From Brasilonema angustatum HA4187-MV1 (GTDB taxonomy: Bacteria; Cyanobacteriota; Cyanobacteriia; Cyanobacteriales; Nostocaceae), in the NCBI GenBank assembly GCA_019359695.1, contig JAHHGV010000029.1, positions 1 to 64,000 on the forward strand: DNA of 64,000 nt. The letters are read 5' to 3'. A program made the position numbers and the translations under genes. Positions 46,584-56,439 of the stretch are shown here, one piece after another. Every line of letters starts with the position of its first letter. Position 1 is the stretch's first letter. Below the pieces are notes generated by a model. That model was given only the letters and a program-made list of their open reading frames with translations, did not search any database and was not told the origin of the DNA.

Positions 46584-47945
46584 TTATCTCCCCATTTCCA
46601 TGCCTACTGATTGTTTCTGCAATTGCCCAGAGCGCTCTGCTCTTAGCTGCTGCACAACCGCATAACGTGCCTGAAAGTCCTTAACCTGCTCCCTTGTGAA
46701 CGGCTTTTCCACTTTATCACCGTAAGCCTTCATCTGGAGGTTGCCTTCAATATCTCGAACTTGCAAATGTTTGGCAGATTCAATAATTTGTATACCTGCC
46801 TTCTCGGAAATAAAAGCGCGACCTTGCATTTTCTCAATCTTTGCATTCTCTTTAGTGCCACCCACCCACGTCTCAATTGGCACCTTCCCTTCTTTACCGT
46901 ACACATTTACCATGTCACGTAAAGGAGCAAGACTGTCCCGCGTCAGTTGCTTGCGCTCAATGTAATCAAAGTTGTCCAAATCTTTGGTCAACAGACGGTT
47001 ATGAGTCACTTCGTTTCCTTTTGCCTTGAAAACTCCATCAGGGCGGTAACTCTGCTCAATCTTTCCTGTATCGTGTCGCAGAAACGTTTGATTCGATTTG
47101 TCGATTGATAAATCACCCGTCGCCTCATTCTGGGTAATAGTATAGCCAGTTACTGTCGCTGTCCTGACACCAGGGACAAGTTCTTTACCTTTTTGTTGGA
47201 GTGCCTTATGAGCAACCTGGATCACAAACTGCTCCGCTTTTTGAACTGCACCATCCCGTTCTGAACGCAGATTTTCTGGTACTGGAGCTTTACTTACCGC
47301 CAAATCCTGAATTGCCTCAACTGAGACTGAACCAGAGTAGACACCTTGCTTCTCCTCAATTTTGGACATCTGGAACCACTGCCAATTTTTCGAGTTCTCC
47401 TCTCGTTGAAGTTGAGCTTGCTGCTCCTTGTGTTCGATAAATTGTTTGGTGGAGGCACGAACATGACTTTCTTCTCTTAATTGAGATGCTTCTACTTCCT
47501 TTTTTATTACCTCAAAAGGAGTTATGGACTCGAATGCCACGACTGCACTTTTCTCTTGGGAAACAACCTCCACTCCCTCTATTTGTGCTGGCTGTAAATT
47601 TGTGATTTCTGGTTCAATTAATTTACTCGAAAGGACTTGACCTTTCTCAAATCTAAACATTTCTTGGTCGTTCTTTTCAATTACAATCGCCTGTTTAATA
47701 TTGGACGGTTCACCCTTTTGTCCAAGTGCAGGAGTATCCATATCAATTGCTGAGCGCAGCACTCCTACACGAGTATCTGTGAGCTTACTCATCTCTGGTT
47801 CCTGTCCAACAATACCCTCATAAACTGAGTTTTTACCCATCTGGATATTAATCTTCTCTCCAGATTTAGCATCCATTCGGCTTGCCAACTCTTTAATAAA
47901 ATTATGGGTTTGCTCTATCGATAAAAGCGCTCTTGTTGCAGCCAT
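46584..47945 (-). CDS. Hypothetical plasmid protein (large, coiled/charged)
   Basis: Complete 453-aa ORF; no catalytic motif recognised. Confidence 0.65.
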   Translation of the reverse strand: MAATRALLSIEQTHNFIKELASRMDAKSGEKINIQMGKNSVYEGIVGQEPEMSKLTDTRVGVLRSAIDMDTPALGQKGEPSNIKQAIVIEKNDQEMFRFEKGQVLSSKLIEPEITNLQPAQIEGVEVVSQEKSAVVAFESITPFEVIKKEVEASQLREESHVRASTKQFIEHKEQQAQLQREENSKNWQWFQMSKIEEKQGVYSGSVSVEAIQDLAVSKAPVPENLRSERDGAVQKAEQFVIQVAHKALQQKGKELVPGVRTATVTGYTITQNEATGDLSIDKSNQTFLRHDTGKIEQSYRPDGVFKAKGNEVTHNRLLTKDLDNFDYIERKQLTRDSLAPLRDMVNVYGKEGKVPIETWVGGTKENAKIEKMQGRAFISEKAGIQIIESAKHLQVRDIEGNLQMKAYGDKVEKPFTREQVKDFQARYAVVQQLRAERSGQLQKQSVGMEMGR

Positions 47946-47995
47946 ATGTCACTCCTACATGAAATATTTTTAGGGACTGTAAATTGTCTTGGTGC

Positions 47996-48367
47996 TTACG
48001 CAGTCGCTTCAAAATCAACCAGCCATAATTCGTGACCGGAAATCTTTTCAATACGATTGAGAACTTCCACACCTTGCACTAAAATTAGCCCTGGTTCACC
48101 ATCTACCTCAATTTCCACTACTTCAGGACGTGCAGTAGCTGTCAATAACAAATTGGGTATTGCATCAACTTGACCGTTGGATTTCCAACCAGCAACCCAG
48201 CAATCGTCAAAGTAAACATTGACTTGTTGAGGATGGTACGAAGTTTCAAACTTAGAAAAGTCCCGATAAGTGTCAACAGATTCTCTTATTGAGGGATAGT
48301 CTTTTAAAACTTCCTGCACAACTTCGGGAAACAAATTATCTGCGGTAATGAGTAGATTTTTATTCAT
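47996..48367 (-). CDS. Hypothetical protein
   Basis: Complete ORF. Confidence 0.6.
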   Translation of the reverse strand: MNKNLLITADNLFPEVVQEVLKDYPSIRESVDTYRDFSKFETSYHPQQVNVYFDDCWVAGWKSNGQVDAIPNLLLTATARPEVVEIEVDGEPGLILVQGVEVLNRIEKISGHELWLVDFEATA

Positions 48368-48555
48368 TATTTAACTCCCAGTAACTAATGGTTTCCAACT
48401 TCTGAACTGTTATTCAGTTACGAATTATTTACATCCAGACTGCTTCTATCAAAGAATTAGCTAGCCCGAAATGTTATAATTATTAAAATAATGGACTACA
48501 GAAAACATACAGGTCTGCCACAAGTCAGCACCAAATTAACATCTACCTTTTGACG

Positions 48556-48666
48556 TATTAGACATTCAAAAATTTAGACACGACAAATAAGGTTGAGGAT
48601 TTCGCCGGGGAATGTGATCTGAACCTTTCATTATTAGACATTCAAAAATTTAGACACGACAAATAA
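48556..48666. repeat. Two exact copies of a 35-nt direct repeat, 41-nt spacing
   Basis: tattagacattcaaaaatttagacacgacaaataa at 48556-48590 and 48632-48666. Confidence 0.95.
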
Positions 48667-48835
48667 CCTAGGGCAAACGCATCTTGTCAATAAGAAGAAA
48701 TGAATCTTAATAAGCTCTCAAATAATCGCATTAAGACGTGCTTATTGAGAAGGTTTTCGGCGTTCGCTTTGACACGCGCGAAAATAAATTAAACGACCAA
48801 TTATTTTTGCAGGAATGCATCAACCCAGGTTTGTG

Positions 48836-49912
48836 TCAAGAGTAATTTAGATGCGTTCGCCCTGACAAATAACCTTCGCGGACACGAGCCTTCCTCATTC
48901 GTAATGCTTGCCGATAAGTCCACATCGGTGTTGCTTTGAGGTTGGGAATATTAGCAAACTGTTTGTCAAACCGCTTTAATCCTGTGATAGAGCGAATAAC
49001 CTTAGCAATGGTTTTGCAGCAGGAATCAGGATACAGAACAATTTGTGCTTCACTAAACCGAATAACTATCCAATTTCCCTCGATAAAATACTGATTCCGA
49101 ATCATATCGTTGGGCTGGTCAACACAATGAGTGGGTTTTTTAGATTTATAATCATAAGGCTCGTCAATTTCAACATCAATCGATAATCCAATCTCTTCAA
49201 AAATGATTGCAAAGTCAGTGCTGTAGGCGTATTCTTTACCATTAATTGTGACAGGGAATTTAAGTTGAGTTTGTACGCGTAGACAGCAAAAGTGCTGCTC
49301 TAAAACCGCCTTGAATTTCCGCTCACTCGCACCAACCGGAGCATCGCTTACCCCCACAGGTTGTCTTACTTTTTGGTAAAGCTTGAGTTTAAGTTGTTTG
49401 AGTCGATGGAGTTTTTGATTCTTATCATTTAGCGGTAAACTCTCTTTTTTTTGAAGATGACTGAAGCTTTCAGGTAATGTTGATTGAATGAATTTCTGTC
49501 CCTTTTGAGTCAAATGACTGTTAGGGACTTGACCGACTTGAGAATGAAAAACTAACCACAGTAGTATCGCTCCTCCCAACCCAAAAATAATTAGCACGAG
49601 CCATCCGTAATCACCAAAAATTCCTAAAATTACAAATCCTTTAATGACAGCCAATAACAAAATGATGCCAGGAAGTAATACCAGGGCGTGACGCACCTTT
49701 GTCCATGCTGGGATGGTCACAAATCCATCAATAAATTTATACAATTGCTTCCACAAATGTTGTGAATTGGGTTTGTCAGCAACTTGTAGGAATTGCTCTT
49801 TTATTTGAACCCTATCCCCTACGTTGAAGTCACACGTTTCCCCTTGCTCCGACATAAAATTAAGCAATAGCGCAGGGTACAAAACATAGGGATAGCTACT
49901 CATATGCGTCAA
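48836..49912 (-). CDS. Membrane protein with C-terminal PD-(D/E)XK-nuclease-like domain
   Basis: TM segments VLLPGIILLLAVIKGFVILGIFGDYGWLVLIIFGLGGAILLWLVF; C-terminal YSTDFAIIFEEIGLSIDVEIDEPYDYKSKKPTHCVDQPNDMIRNQYFIEGNWIVIRFSE. Confidence 0.65.
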   Translation of the reverse strand: MTHMSSYPYVLYPALLLNFMSEQGETCDFNVGDRVQIKEQFLQVADKPNSQHLWKQLYKFIDGFVTIPAWTKVRHALVLLPGIILLLAVIKGFVILGIFGDYGWLVLIIFGLGGAILLWLVFHSQVGQVPNSHLTQKGQKFIQSTLPESFSHLQKKESLPLNDKNQKLHRLKQLKLKLYQKVRQPVGVSDAPVGASERKFKAVLEQHFCCLRVQTQLKFPVTINGKEYAYSTDFAIIFEEIGLSIDVEIDEPYDYKSKKPTHCVDQPNDMIRNQYFIEGNWIVIRFSEAQIVLYPDSCCKTIAKVIRSITGLKRFDKQFANIPNLKATPMWTYRQALRMRKARVREGYLSGRTHLNYS

Positions 49913-50592
49913 TTCACAAACTTGCGCTCATTGGGAGGAACTGTCCATAGAATGCAAAACCCTGAAGATGCTTTCCTACTCCCTTGAGTCAGTGTCACCT
50001 TTAAACTTTGAGCGTCCTTCTGACACTCAAAGTTGTCCAAGTATCCAGCATTCCATTTCATCAGGTTACGGGCAAACTCACCTTCATTTGACTCTGCCCA
50101 ACGCAACGCCTCCAGTTGATTTATGGTGAGACGCTGCGGTTTGGAAAGTCCACCCTCTAACCAAGGAGGAATGCTCATACCAAGAATAATCCCCAAACCC
50201 AATATTGCTATGACAAGTCCTGTAGCGGGGACAATGGAGGTGAACAAGCGTTGTGCTTCTTGTTGTTCTGCTTTTTTTATTAAGTCAGCAACAGCACGAG
50301 CGATCGCTAACTTCTGACGTTCAATTGTTGCAGATTCAACCAACTCCAAATTCCGCGATATCTCTTTACTCCAGTTCTTAAACAATTGCTCTAGAGTATC
50401 TGGCGCATCTTCTAGCAGAACCTCCAACCTGCCCGTTGCTACCAGAACCAAAAACAACGGATCATCAGGCGTTAACCCAGATTTATCCACATAATCCCAA
50501 ACTCGTTTTTTAAACTCCTCGCTCTTCCCCACCAAGGCTACAGCTAATAACTCATCTATTGCAGTTACCTTTTTTTCACTTGTGCCATTCAT
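49909..50592 (-). CDS. Membrane protein (DUF6753-like)
   Basis: KVTAIDELLAVALVGKSEEFKKRVWDYVDKSGLTPDDPLFLVLVATGRLEVLLEDAPDTLEQLF; one TM; 4-bp overlap with both neighbours. Confidence 0.7.
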   Translation of the reverse strand: MNGTSEKKVTAIDELLAVALVGKSEEFKKRVWDYVDKSGLTPDDPLFLVLVATGRLEVLLEDAPDTLEQLFKNWSKEISRNLELVESATIERQKLAIARAVADLIKKAEQQEAQRLFTSIVPATGLVIAILGLGIILGMSIPPWLEGGLSKPQRLTINQLEALRWAESNEGEFARNLMKWNAGYLDNFECQKDAQSLKVTLTQGSRKASSGFCILWTVPPNERKFVN

Positions 50593-51737
50593 TGTACCAA
50601 CCCTGTACCTTCAAATGTCTTATACGCCTCCTTCAAAAAGTTTTTGACTTTCTGTTTAGAAACAACGCCAAAATCCGAGTGACTGCAAGCTGATTCAAAC
50701 TTGATTTGCAGCCTATCTACCATATTCTTTTCCCAATGAGCCAGCTTGGGAAAGTCCATCACCACAAAGTCATACTTGTTTTTGTTATCTTTGTATTGAT
50801 CCAAATTCTCTATATAACTCCATTCATCACACAAACCTTTATTTCTCACGAAAACATGAGTCAGACGATTCTCAAAGTGTTCCACAGATTGTAAGAAAAA
50901 CTGCACTGAGTCATGTCCTCCCGTACACACGAACCACTTCACAAATCTAATTGCGTTTTGTTTACCCAAATCAATCAATCCATTATCGTCAATCCAATTT
51001 GTTACTTTTTCATACACTTGAGCCGGTAAATTTACCAAAACTGACTTCTTTAATGCCAACTCAAAAATCTGATCTGCCTCTTTGTATTTTTTTTCATCAT
51101 CACTGAAAAATGCCTCAATGCATCCTGGATAAATCTTTGAGATATCCTTGTTGGAAGGGTCAGCATCCACAAGAGCAAAATTCAATCCTTTGTACTGACA
51201 ATACTCAATAAATGCTCTTGAAACAAAACTCTTACCTGCCCCACCTTTTTCACCATCTACTAAGTGAATTGTATGTGTTTCTAACGTTTGACATGTGGTA
51301 TTTATGGCTTCTAATCTCCTACCTTCTTGATTGCTAATTTCATCATTCTTATCGGCAGTTGCATCACCTTTAAGAGACGGAGGATTCTCTTTTATAACAA
51401 CTGACAGGGTAAGAGTTTTATCAGGACTACTTTTTCTATCTTCCTCAAGCTCGGAATTTTGTCCTGCTGTATTTGAAGCATCCGTGTTTGAGGCATTTGC
51501 AACATTTGATTCTTCCAGCGCCAAATCACTATCAACATGAACTGTTACGATTTGAGCATCATTGTTTTCTGCTGCTTGCAATTCTGATTCCAATTCGCCT
51601 TCTGAACAGTCAACTTCCTTTGATTCGCTTCCAACTGAAGATGGTGGTTTGGGTGTTTTGCGGGGTCGTCCAGGTCCACGCTTTGTTGGTTCAGTTGGAG
51701 TTTGTGTCTTCAAGTTTTGCATGTCTGTTGTTGTCAT
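50589..51737 (-). CDS. ParA/MinD-like P-loop ATPase with long charged N-terminus
   Basis: IHLVDGEKGGAGKSFVSRAFIEYCQYKGLNFALVDADPSNKDISKIYP; N-terminal KRGPGRPRKTPKPP (AT-hook-like). Confidence 0.8.
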   Translation of the reverse strand: MTTTDMQNLKTQTPTEPTKRGPGRPRKTPKPPSSVGSESKEVDCSEGELESELQAAENNDAQIVTVHVDSDLALEESNVANASNTDASNTAGQNSELEEDRKSSPDKTLTLSVVIKENPPSLKGDATADKNDEISNQEGRRLEAINTTCQTLETHTIHLVDGEKGGAGKSFVSRAFIEYCQYKGLNFALVDADPSNKDISKIYPGCIEAFFSDDEKKYKEADQIFELALKKSVLVNLPAQVYEKVTNWIDDNGLIDLGKQNAIRFVKWFVCTGGHDSVQFFLQSVEHFENRLTHVFVRNKGLCDEWSYIENLDQYKDNKNKYDFVVMDFPKLAHWEKNMVDRLQIKFESACSHSDFGVVSKQKVKNFLKEAYKTFEGTGLVQ

Positions 51738-51793
51738 AAAAATCCTCCGGAAAGTTTGGAAACCATGAACTTATATAGCTCAAAAGTTTTTTC

Positions 51794-52216
51794 TTACCAC
51801 CCAGCTAGCCCTGAATCATCAAAATCGCCATCACCTGCAGCAGCAGATAGTTGCGATGCAGTTATTGGAACGCTTGACTGAATTTCCTTCAACGGAGTCG
51901 GCTGCTTTAGAAGCGCTAACGATGATGAACAGTGGTAAGCTCTTGGAGGTAACTCTAAACCCACTGCTACACACAAATTGTCTGCCTGTCGCAGCAGCGC
52001 ATCTACACAACCTTGCGCTATCCGTTGTTTGTCCGCTTCCTCGTGATTGGGAGAATGTGCGATCGCCATTGGCAACCAAAACGAACGCAGTGCCGTTAGC
52101 ATCACTTCTGTCACCGATAAAGCAGGATGCTGCTTGATGTATTTGAGCAACGCTTTATCTAACTCATTATTTGGCTGATACCGCCAACGGAAATTTGCCT
52201 GAGTCTTAGACGGCAT
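51794..52216 (-). CDS. Small protein; possible partner of the adjacent ParM-like actin
   Basis: Overlaps the end of the ParM-like ORF (52206); basic N-terminus. Confidence 0.5.
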   Translation of the reverse strand: MPSKTQANFRWRYQPNNELDKALLKYIKQHPALSVTEVMLTALRSFWLPMAIAHSPNHEEADKQRIAQGCVDALLRQADNLCVAVGLELPPRAYHCSSSLALLKQPTPLKEIQSSVPITASQLSAAAGDGDFDDSGLAGW

Positions 52217-53375
52217 ACCTAATTCCCTCCTTACCAGACTTTGGCAGCGTTCTTAACTGTGCCTCTACAACCCCGTGAAAGTACAAAAACAAACTGTACA
52301 CATCACAAAGCCTGCTTCCTAAACCTGAAATATCCACACTGGCAGGAATTTCTATTGAAGCATTCCACGATAAAGGGGTTCTTGGATAATGCTCGTTCAA
52401 TTCTTTCATCAAGTAATCTGCTGTTCCTCCACAGAACACGATTTCATCTACAAAGTTGGGAAGAACATTGTCTAGCCATGAAGTTAGCATTGCTGTGTAT
52501 TCTGCTCTTGCTTTACGAATTGCATTCCCTAGCTTCTGTATCTCTGAAGCTTGTCCTTCCTGAGTTTTCGAGCGCGTCAATTGTCGCAATATTCTTTGCT
52601 CTATGTCTACTCCCGCCGCTGCGATCGCAGGAGTTAACCGTTCCAACGTCTGACCTGACGTAGCAGCAACCACCTTCTCCACCATCCGTACCATCCCTAA
52701 ATCTGAGGTTTTTCCTTCTTTGACCATCCCCCGATTGGAAATTAAGACAGAGGCATTTCGGTATCCAATCATAGTCAACGCACATACCCTTTGTTTGAGC
52801 GCGGCTCCTACTTTCTTTTCATGCATCAGGTAAATTCCTGCTCCTTCTGGCAAGCATCTAAACATTGCTAACTCCACGTTCATCTGCCCTGTTGGAGTTA
52901 AATAGTTCAACAGTGTGTTCCGCAATACTGCTTCAAACTGCTCTTTGTCCTCAAACTCTCCTGGTGGCAGTAAAACTGCGAGTGCGACTTGCAATCTTGG
53001 TGGTAACTGTAACTTCTCTTTAATTGCCCATACTGCCGCTAACGTTTTGTACACTCCTCGCTCGTACTTTAGTTCTTCTAACCCTGCGTTTGCGTAATAC
53101 CTATCTTTTGCTAAATACCCGACCACTTGGACAACTGGAGTTTTAGGCAGGTGTATCCAGGCTCGATTTTCTGGCTCTGTCCAACCCAGTGAATTTTTTC
53201 CGTAATTCTTTATCGACTCTACTGGTACAGTAGCTACCTCCGGCTCCATAACCAGTGATTTCACCTCTCCATCAGTATTTTCATAAATGACTTTTGTCGC
53301 ACTTCCCCCAAAATCTAGTGCTGCTGTAATTAATGGTCTTTTAATTTTCTGAGCTTTTTGAGTAACTTTACTCAT
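52206..53375 (-). CDS. ParM/StbA-like actin homologue (second)
   Basis: ITAALDFGGSATKVIYENTDGE; VCALTMIGYRNASVLISNRG; EIVFCGGTADYLMKELNEHY. Confidence 0.8.
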   Translation of the reverse strand: MSKVTQKAQKIKRPLITAALDFGGSATKVIYENTDGEVKSLVMEPEVATVPVESIKNYGKNSLGWTEPENRAWIHLPKTPVVQVVGYLAKDRYYANAGLEELKYERGVYKTLAAVWAIKEKLQLPPRLQVALAVLLPPGEFEDKEQFEAVLRNTLLNYLTPTGQMNVELAMFRCLPEGAGIYLMHEKKVGAALKQRVCALTMIGYRNASVLISNRGMVKEGKTSDLGMVRMVEKVVAATSGQTLERLTPAIAAAGVDIEQRILRQLTRSKTQEGQASEIQKLGNAIRKARAEYTAMLTSWLDNVLPNFVDEIVFCGGTADYLMKELNEHYPRTPLSWNASIEIPASVDISGLGSRLCDVYSLFLYFHGVVEAQLRTLPKSGKEGIRYAV

Positions 53376-53840
53376 GACTTTTTCAAGACAATATACATCA
53401 GATCAAGATTTAACAAGCTAACCTAAGCCTATTGATAAGTTGACTTTAGTGGTTTCCTTGCTTACTTTTGGCTTGTGATGGCTTACGGAACATTGATTCA
53501 ATAAAAAAATGCTAATCGTCCTTGTAAAATCCATCTACAGCCTTTTTCACTTTATCTTTGTCCCCACTACCCTTGTCTCATACTCTTAGTCAGAATTACT
53601 TCTAACTCAAACTTTTGGTAGATTAGTTGAATAATTGTCATTACCTGTAACTTCTACTGCAAATATTTTTTCGTGTAGTTCGTTGGTTTAATGAGGAACT
53701 CACTCCGCAATTTTTCCCCTGAAGGGTCGGCTGATGCCTAAAAATTGCTGCGTTCGCCCACAGGGAACTGGCTTGGGAAATGCCAGGAAACAATAACACT
53801 TGTATGATTAATAAAACTTATAACACTAACAATTATCTAA

Positions 53841-53880
53841 CTAGACGAGCGCTATCTGTCGCTAGATTGAAAATAGCGGT
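53841..53880. promoter_or_regulatory. oriT: Candidate oriT upstream of the MobV relaxase
   Basis: Overlapping inverted repeats CTAGACGA...TCGCTAG and CGCTAT(53850-53855)...ATAGCG(53873-53878), just 5' of the relaxase start. Confidence 0.4.
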
Positions 53881-53901
53881 AGTCCCCATGCAGAGGTGTA
53901 G

Positions 53902-55674
53902 ATGGCTTACGCAGTTTGTAGAATTGAAAAAATTAAGAGTTGGGCACAACTAGGCAGTAGTGCTCTGCACAGCACCAGAGAGCGAGAAACACCGAACGCC
54001 AATCCCTCAGTAAATAACATTCGACTGATTGACAGTGCTGGTGAAAAAGACCTTTTGGCACTTTTCAAAGAAAGAATTGGTAACCAAAAGATTCGCTCCA
54101 ATGCAGTTTTGGGAGTAGAAATGCTATTGAGCGCTAGTGCAGAATACTTCCGTCCAGACAATCCAACCGCCGCTGGAGTATATGAGCAAAAGCGTTTGGA
54201 AGACTTCACAACCGCTGCCACCCAATGGTTACTAGCACAGCATAAAAACCTTGTAGTCAGAGCAGAGTTGCACTTAGATGAAGCGACTCCACACATCCAC
54301 GCTTATATCGTGCCACTGGACAAGAAGGGTAAACTTAACTATCGGGCGCTGTATGGTGGCAGCAAAACCAGATTATCAGAACTCCAAACTAGCTTTGCTG
54401 CTGCTGTTCAACATTTGGGCATAGAACGAGGTATCAAAGGCAGTAAGGCTACTCATACAGATATTCAAGATTATTACACTGATGTCAACCGCGACTCCCT
54501 CAATCTCAACTTGGAACAAACTCTGCCCATACCAAAAACCCAAGAGCCAGTACAATTATATCGGGAACGGGTAAAGGAAACTTTACAACCCCAGCTTGAC
54601 ATCATCAACCATCAGTTAAGCGATCGCCAATGGGCAATTAGAGCTTATCAGCAGATGGAGCAAAAGGCTCTTGCTTCCGAACAAGAAAGACAGAAGCAAG
54701 AGCAGCGCGTGCAAAATCTAGAATGGTCACAACAGTTGTGGAAAGCAGAAGTTAACCTGCTGCGAGACTTGCCTTTAGAAGATGTGGCTTACCATCTAGG
54801 ACTCTATCTAGATGATAAAGGCAAACACAGGTGGAAAGGTCATGGTCACATCATCAACATCAAAGGTTCTAAATTCTACGACTTTGCAGGTGAAGAACGT
54901 GGAGGCGGTGGTGCCATTGATTTGGTAATGCACGTACTAGACTCCAACTTTCGACAAGCTGTAGCTTGGCTATACGACCAATTTGGGGAATCAGGAATGC
55001 AAAGAGCTGTTACTCATCATGCTCGCACTCAAGCGCAAGAGATTGCACAAAAAGAACCGACACCCCGGTTCGTTCCACCACAAGCAGATGAAAGTCGATG
55101 GCTTGCTGTACAGCAATACCTAACAGTAACACGGAAACTACCACTCAATTTGGTTAATACTCTGCACTCATTAGGATTAATTTATGCCGACAACAGACAA
55201 AATGCCACATTCATAATGCGCTCTCTCAAGGGTGAAGTAACAGGTGCGTTTCTACGTGGAACTTATGACCAGGATAACTCCTTTATTGGATTTGCCAGAG
55301 GTACTAAGCGTACGAAAGGTTGGTTTCACTTGACTATAGGTGGAAATGTTAGTGACTCAATTGGAAAAGCAGTGCTGGTTAAGTCTCCTATAGATGCACT
55401 ATCCTTAGCAGTGTTAGACCAGTCAAAATCAGAAAGAACGCTGTACCTAGCAGCGGATAGCCCCCGCTGTCTACCTGTGGGATTTTTGAGTAAAATTCCA
55501 AGAGTAATTGCTGCTTACGATAACGACGCTGCTGGCAACGACACTTCTGTTGCAATCAAAGAAATTTTACCCCACACAACTAGACTCAAACCAAAAGCTA
55601 AAGATTGGAATGAACAGTTAACTCAGCATGGGTTTTATAATAGAAAACTGCAACACGATCAAGCCGAACCCTGA
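53902..55674 (+). CDS. MobV-family relaxase fused to DUF3991/Toprim-like (primase-like) module
   Basis: AYAVCRIEKIKSWAQLGSSALHSTRERETPNAN; ELHLDEATPHIHAYIVPLDKKGKLNYRALYGG; C-terminal HIINIKGSKFYDFAGEERGGGGAIDLVMHVLDSNFRQAVAWLYDQFG and RVIAAYDNDAAGNDTSVAIKEIL. Confidence 0.88.
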   Translation: MAYAVCRIEKIKSWAQLGSSALHSTRERETPNANPSVNNIRLIDSAGEKDLLALFKERIGNQKIRSNAVLGVEMLLSASAEYFRPDNPTAAGVYEQKRLEDFTTAATQWLLAQHKNLVVRAELHLDEATPHIHAYIVPLDKKGKLNYRALYGGSKTRLSELQTSFAAAVQHLGIERGIKGSKATHTDIQDYYTDVNRDSLNLNLEQTLPIPKTQEPVQLYRERVKETLQPQLDIINHQLSDRQWAIRAYQQMEQKALASEQERQKQEQRVQNLEWSQQLWKAEVNLLRDLPLEDVAYHLGLYLDDKGKHRWKGHGHIINIKGSKFYDFAGEERGGGGAIDLVMHVLDSNFRQAVAWLYDQFGESGMQRAVTHHARTQAQEIAQKEPTPRFVPPQADESRWLAVQQYLTVTRKLPLNLVNTLHSLGLIYADNRQNATFIMRSLKGEVTGAFLRGTYDQDNSFIGFARGTKRTKGWFHLTIGGNVSDSIGKAVLVKSPIDALSLAVLDQSKSERTLYLAADSPRCLPVGFLSKIPRVIAAYDNDAAGNDTSVAIKEILPHTTRLKPKAKDWNEQLTQHGFYNRKLQHDQAEP

Positions 55675-56439
55675 CAGAAACACTCTCTCTTGAAAGAAAA
55701 ATAATGTAGCTTATGAGCGCATATTTTTAGCTTGTGCGGTTTTCTACGGAGATGTGCCAGATATGAAAATAGAAATATCAAACATAATAAACAACAATTA
55801 TTATCACTTCTTAAATTATTTGTCTGAAGTATTTTATAAAATTTGAGATGAATGAAGTTTTGTATTTAGTATAGAAAAATTCTCTTAAAAGCTTTATGCT
55901 GAAAAAAAATGCATTCCGAAAAATGATTTGCTGCGCAAATCAAATGCAACATTTTAAGGGATGCATATCTACCGCAAGTTAAGCAACACCAAATAGTAAT
56001 GTGCAGTAATTCTAATAACTGTAACTCAAAAAAATTATAACGATTACACCTTAAATTCAAACACACACTAAATAGTTTTGAGTGCAGCGTGAATTACTCA
56101 AATTATTAAGCAACACGTGCTCCGACAAAAACACCAGAGTGCAGAAATCCTAAAGACAGGATAGCATTTCTTCATTCACAGTTGTCAAATATTAGTAGAA
56201 TCCGATAAACCAGAATCTTGTTTTTAGCCAGTTAATAAACTTTGTGTTGCACAGCAAGGAAGCGGTTGTTGCCGATTTTTAATACAGGCAAGCTAATGCA
56301 AACGACTACCGCGCACCAGGATGCAAATACATTCAAATTATCAATGATGGACTTCTGTTTGATGGAGGGCGCGTTTCCTTGCATCGCCTTTGAATACGGC
56401 TCTTTGAATACGGCTTTTATCTCAACGTGCATACAGACT

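Noticed and set aside
46441-46665. ORF of 74 aa (MGHAQGTRQARGLSPCGAAPEE...)
   Set aside because: Begins in a REP-like palindrome and overlaps the 3' end of the 46584-47945 gene; composition looks like translated repeat.
55924-55942. TGATTTGC-TGC-GCAAATCA hairpin in the AT-rich gap after the MobV gene
   Set aside because: Short stem, no context beyond a possible weak terminator-like structure; too little support.
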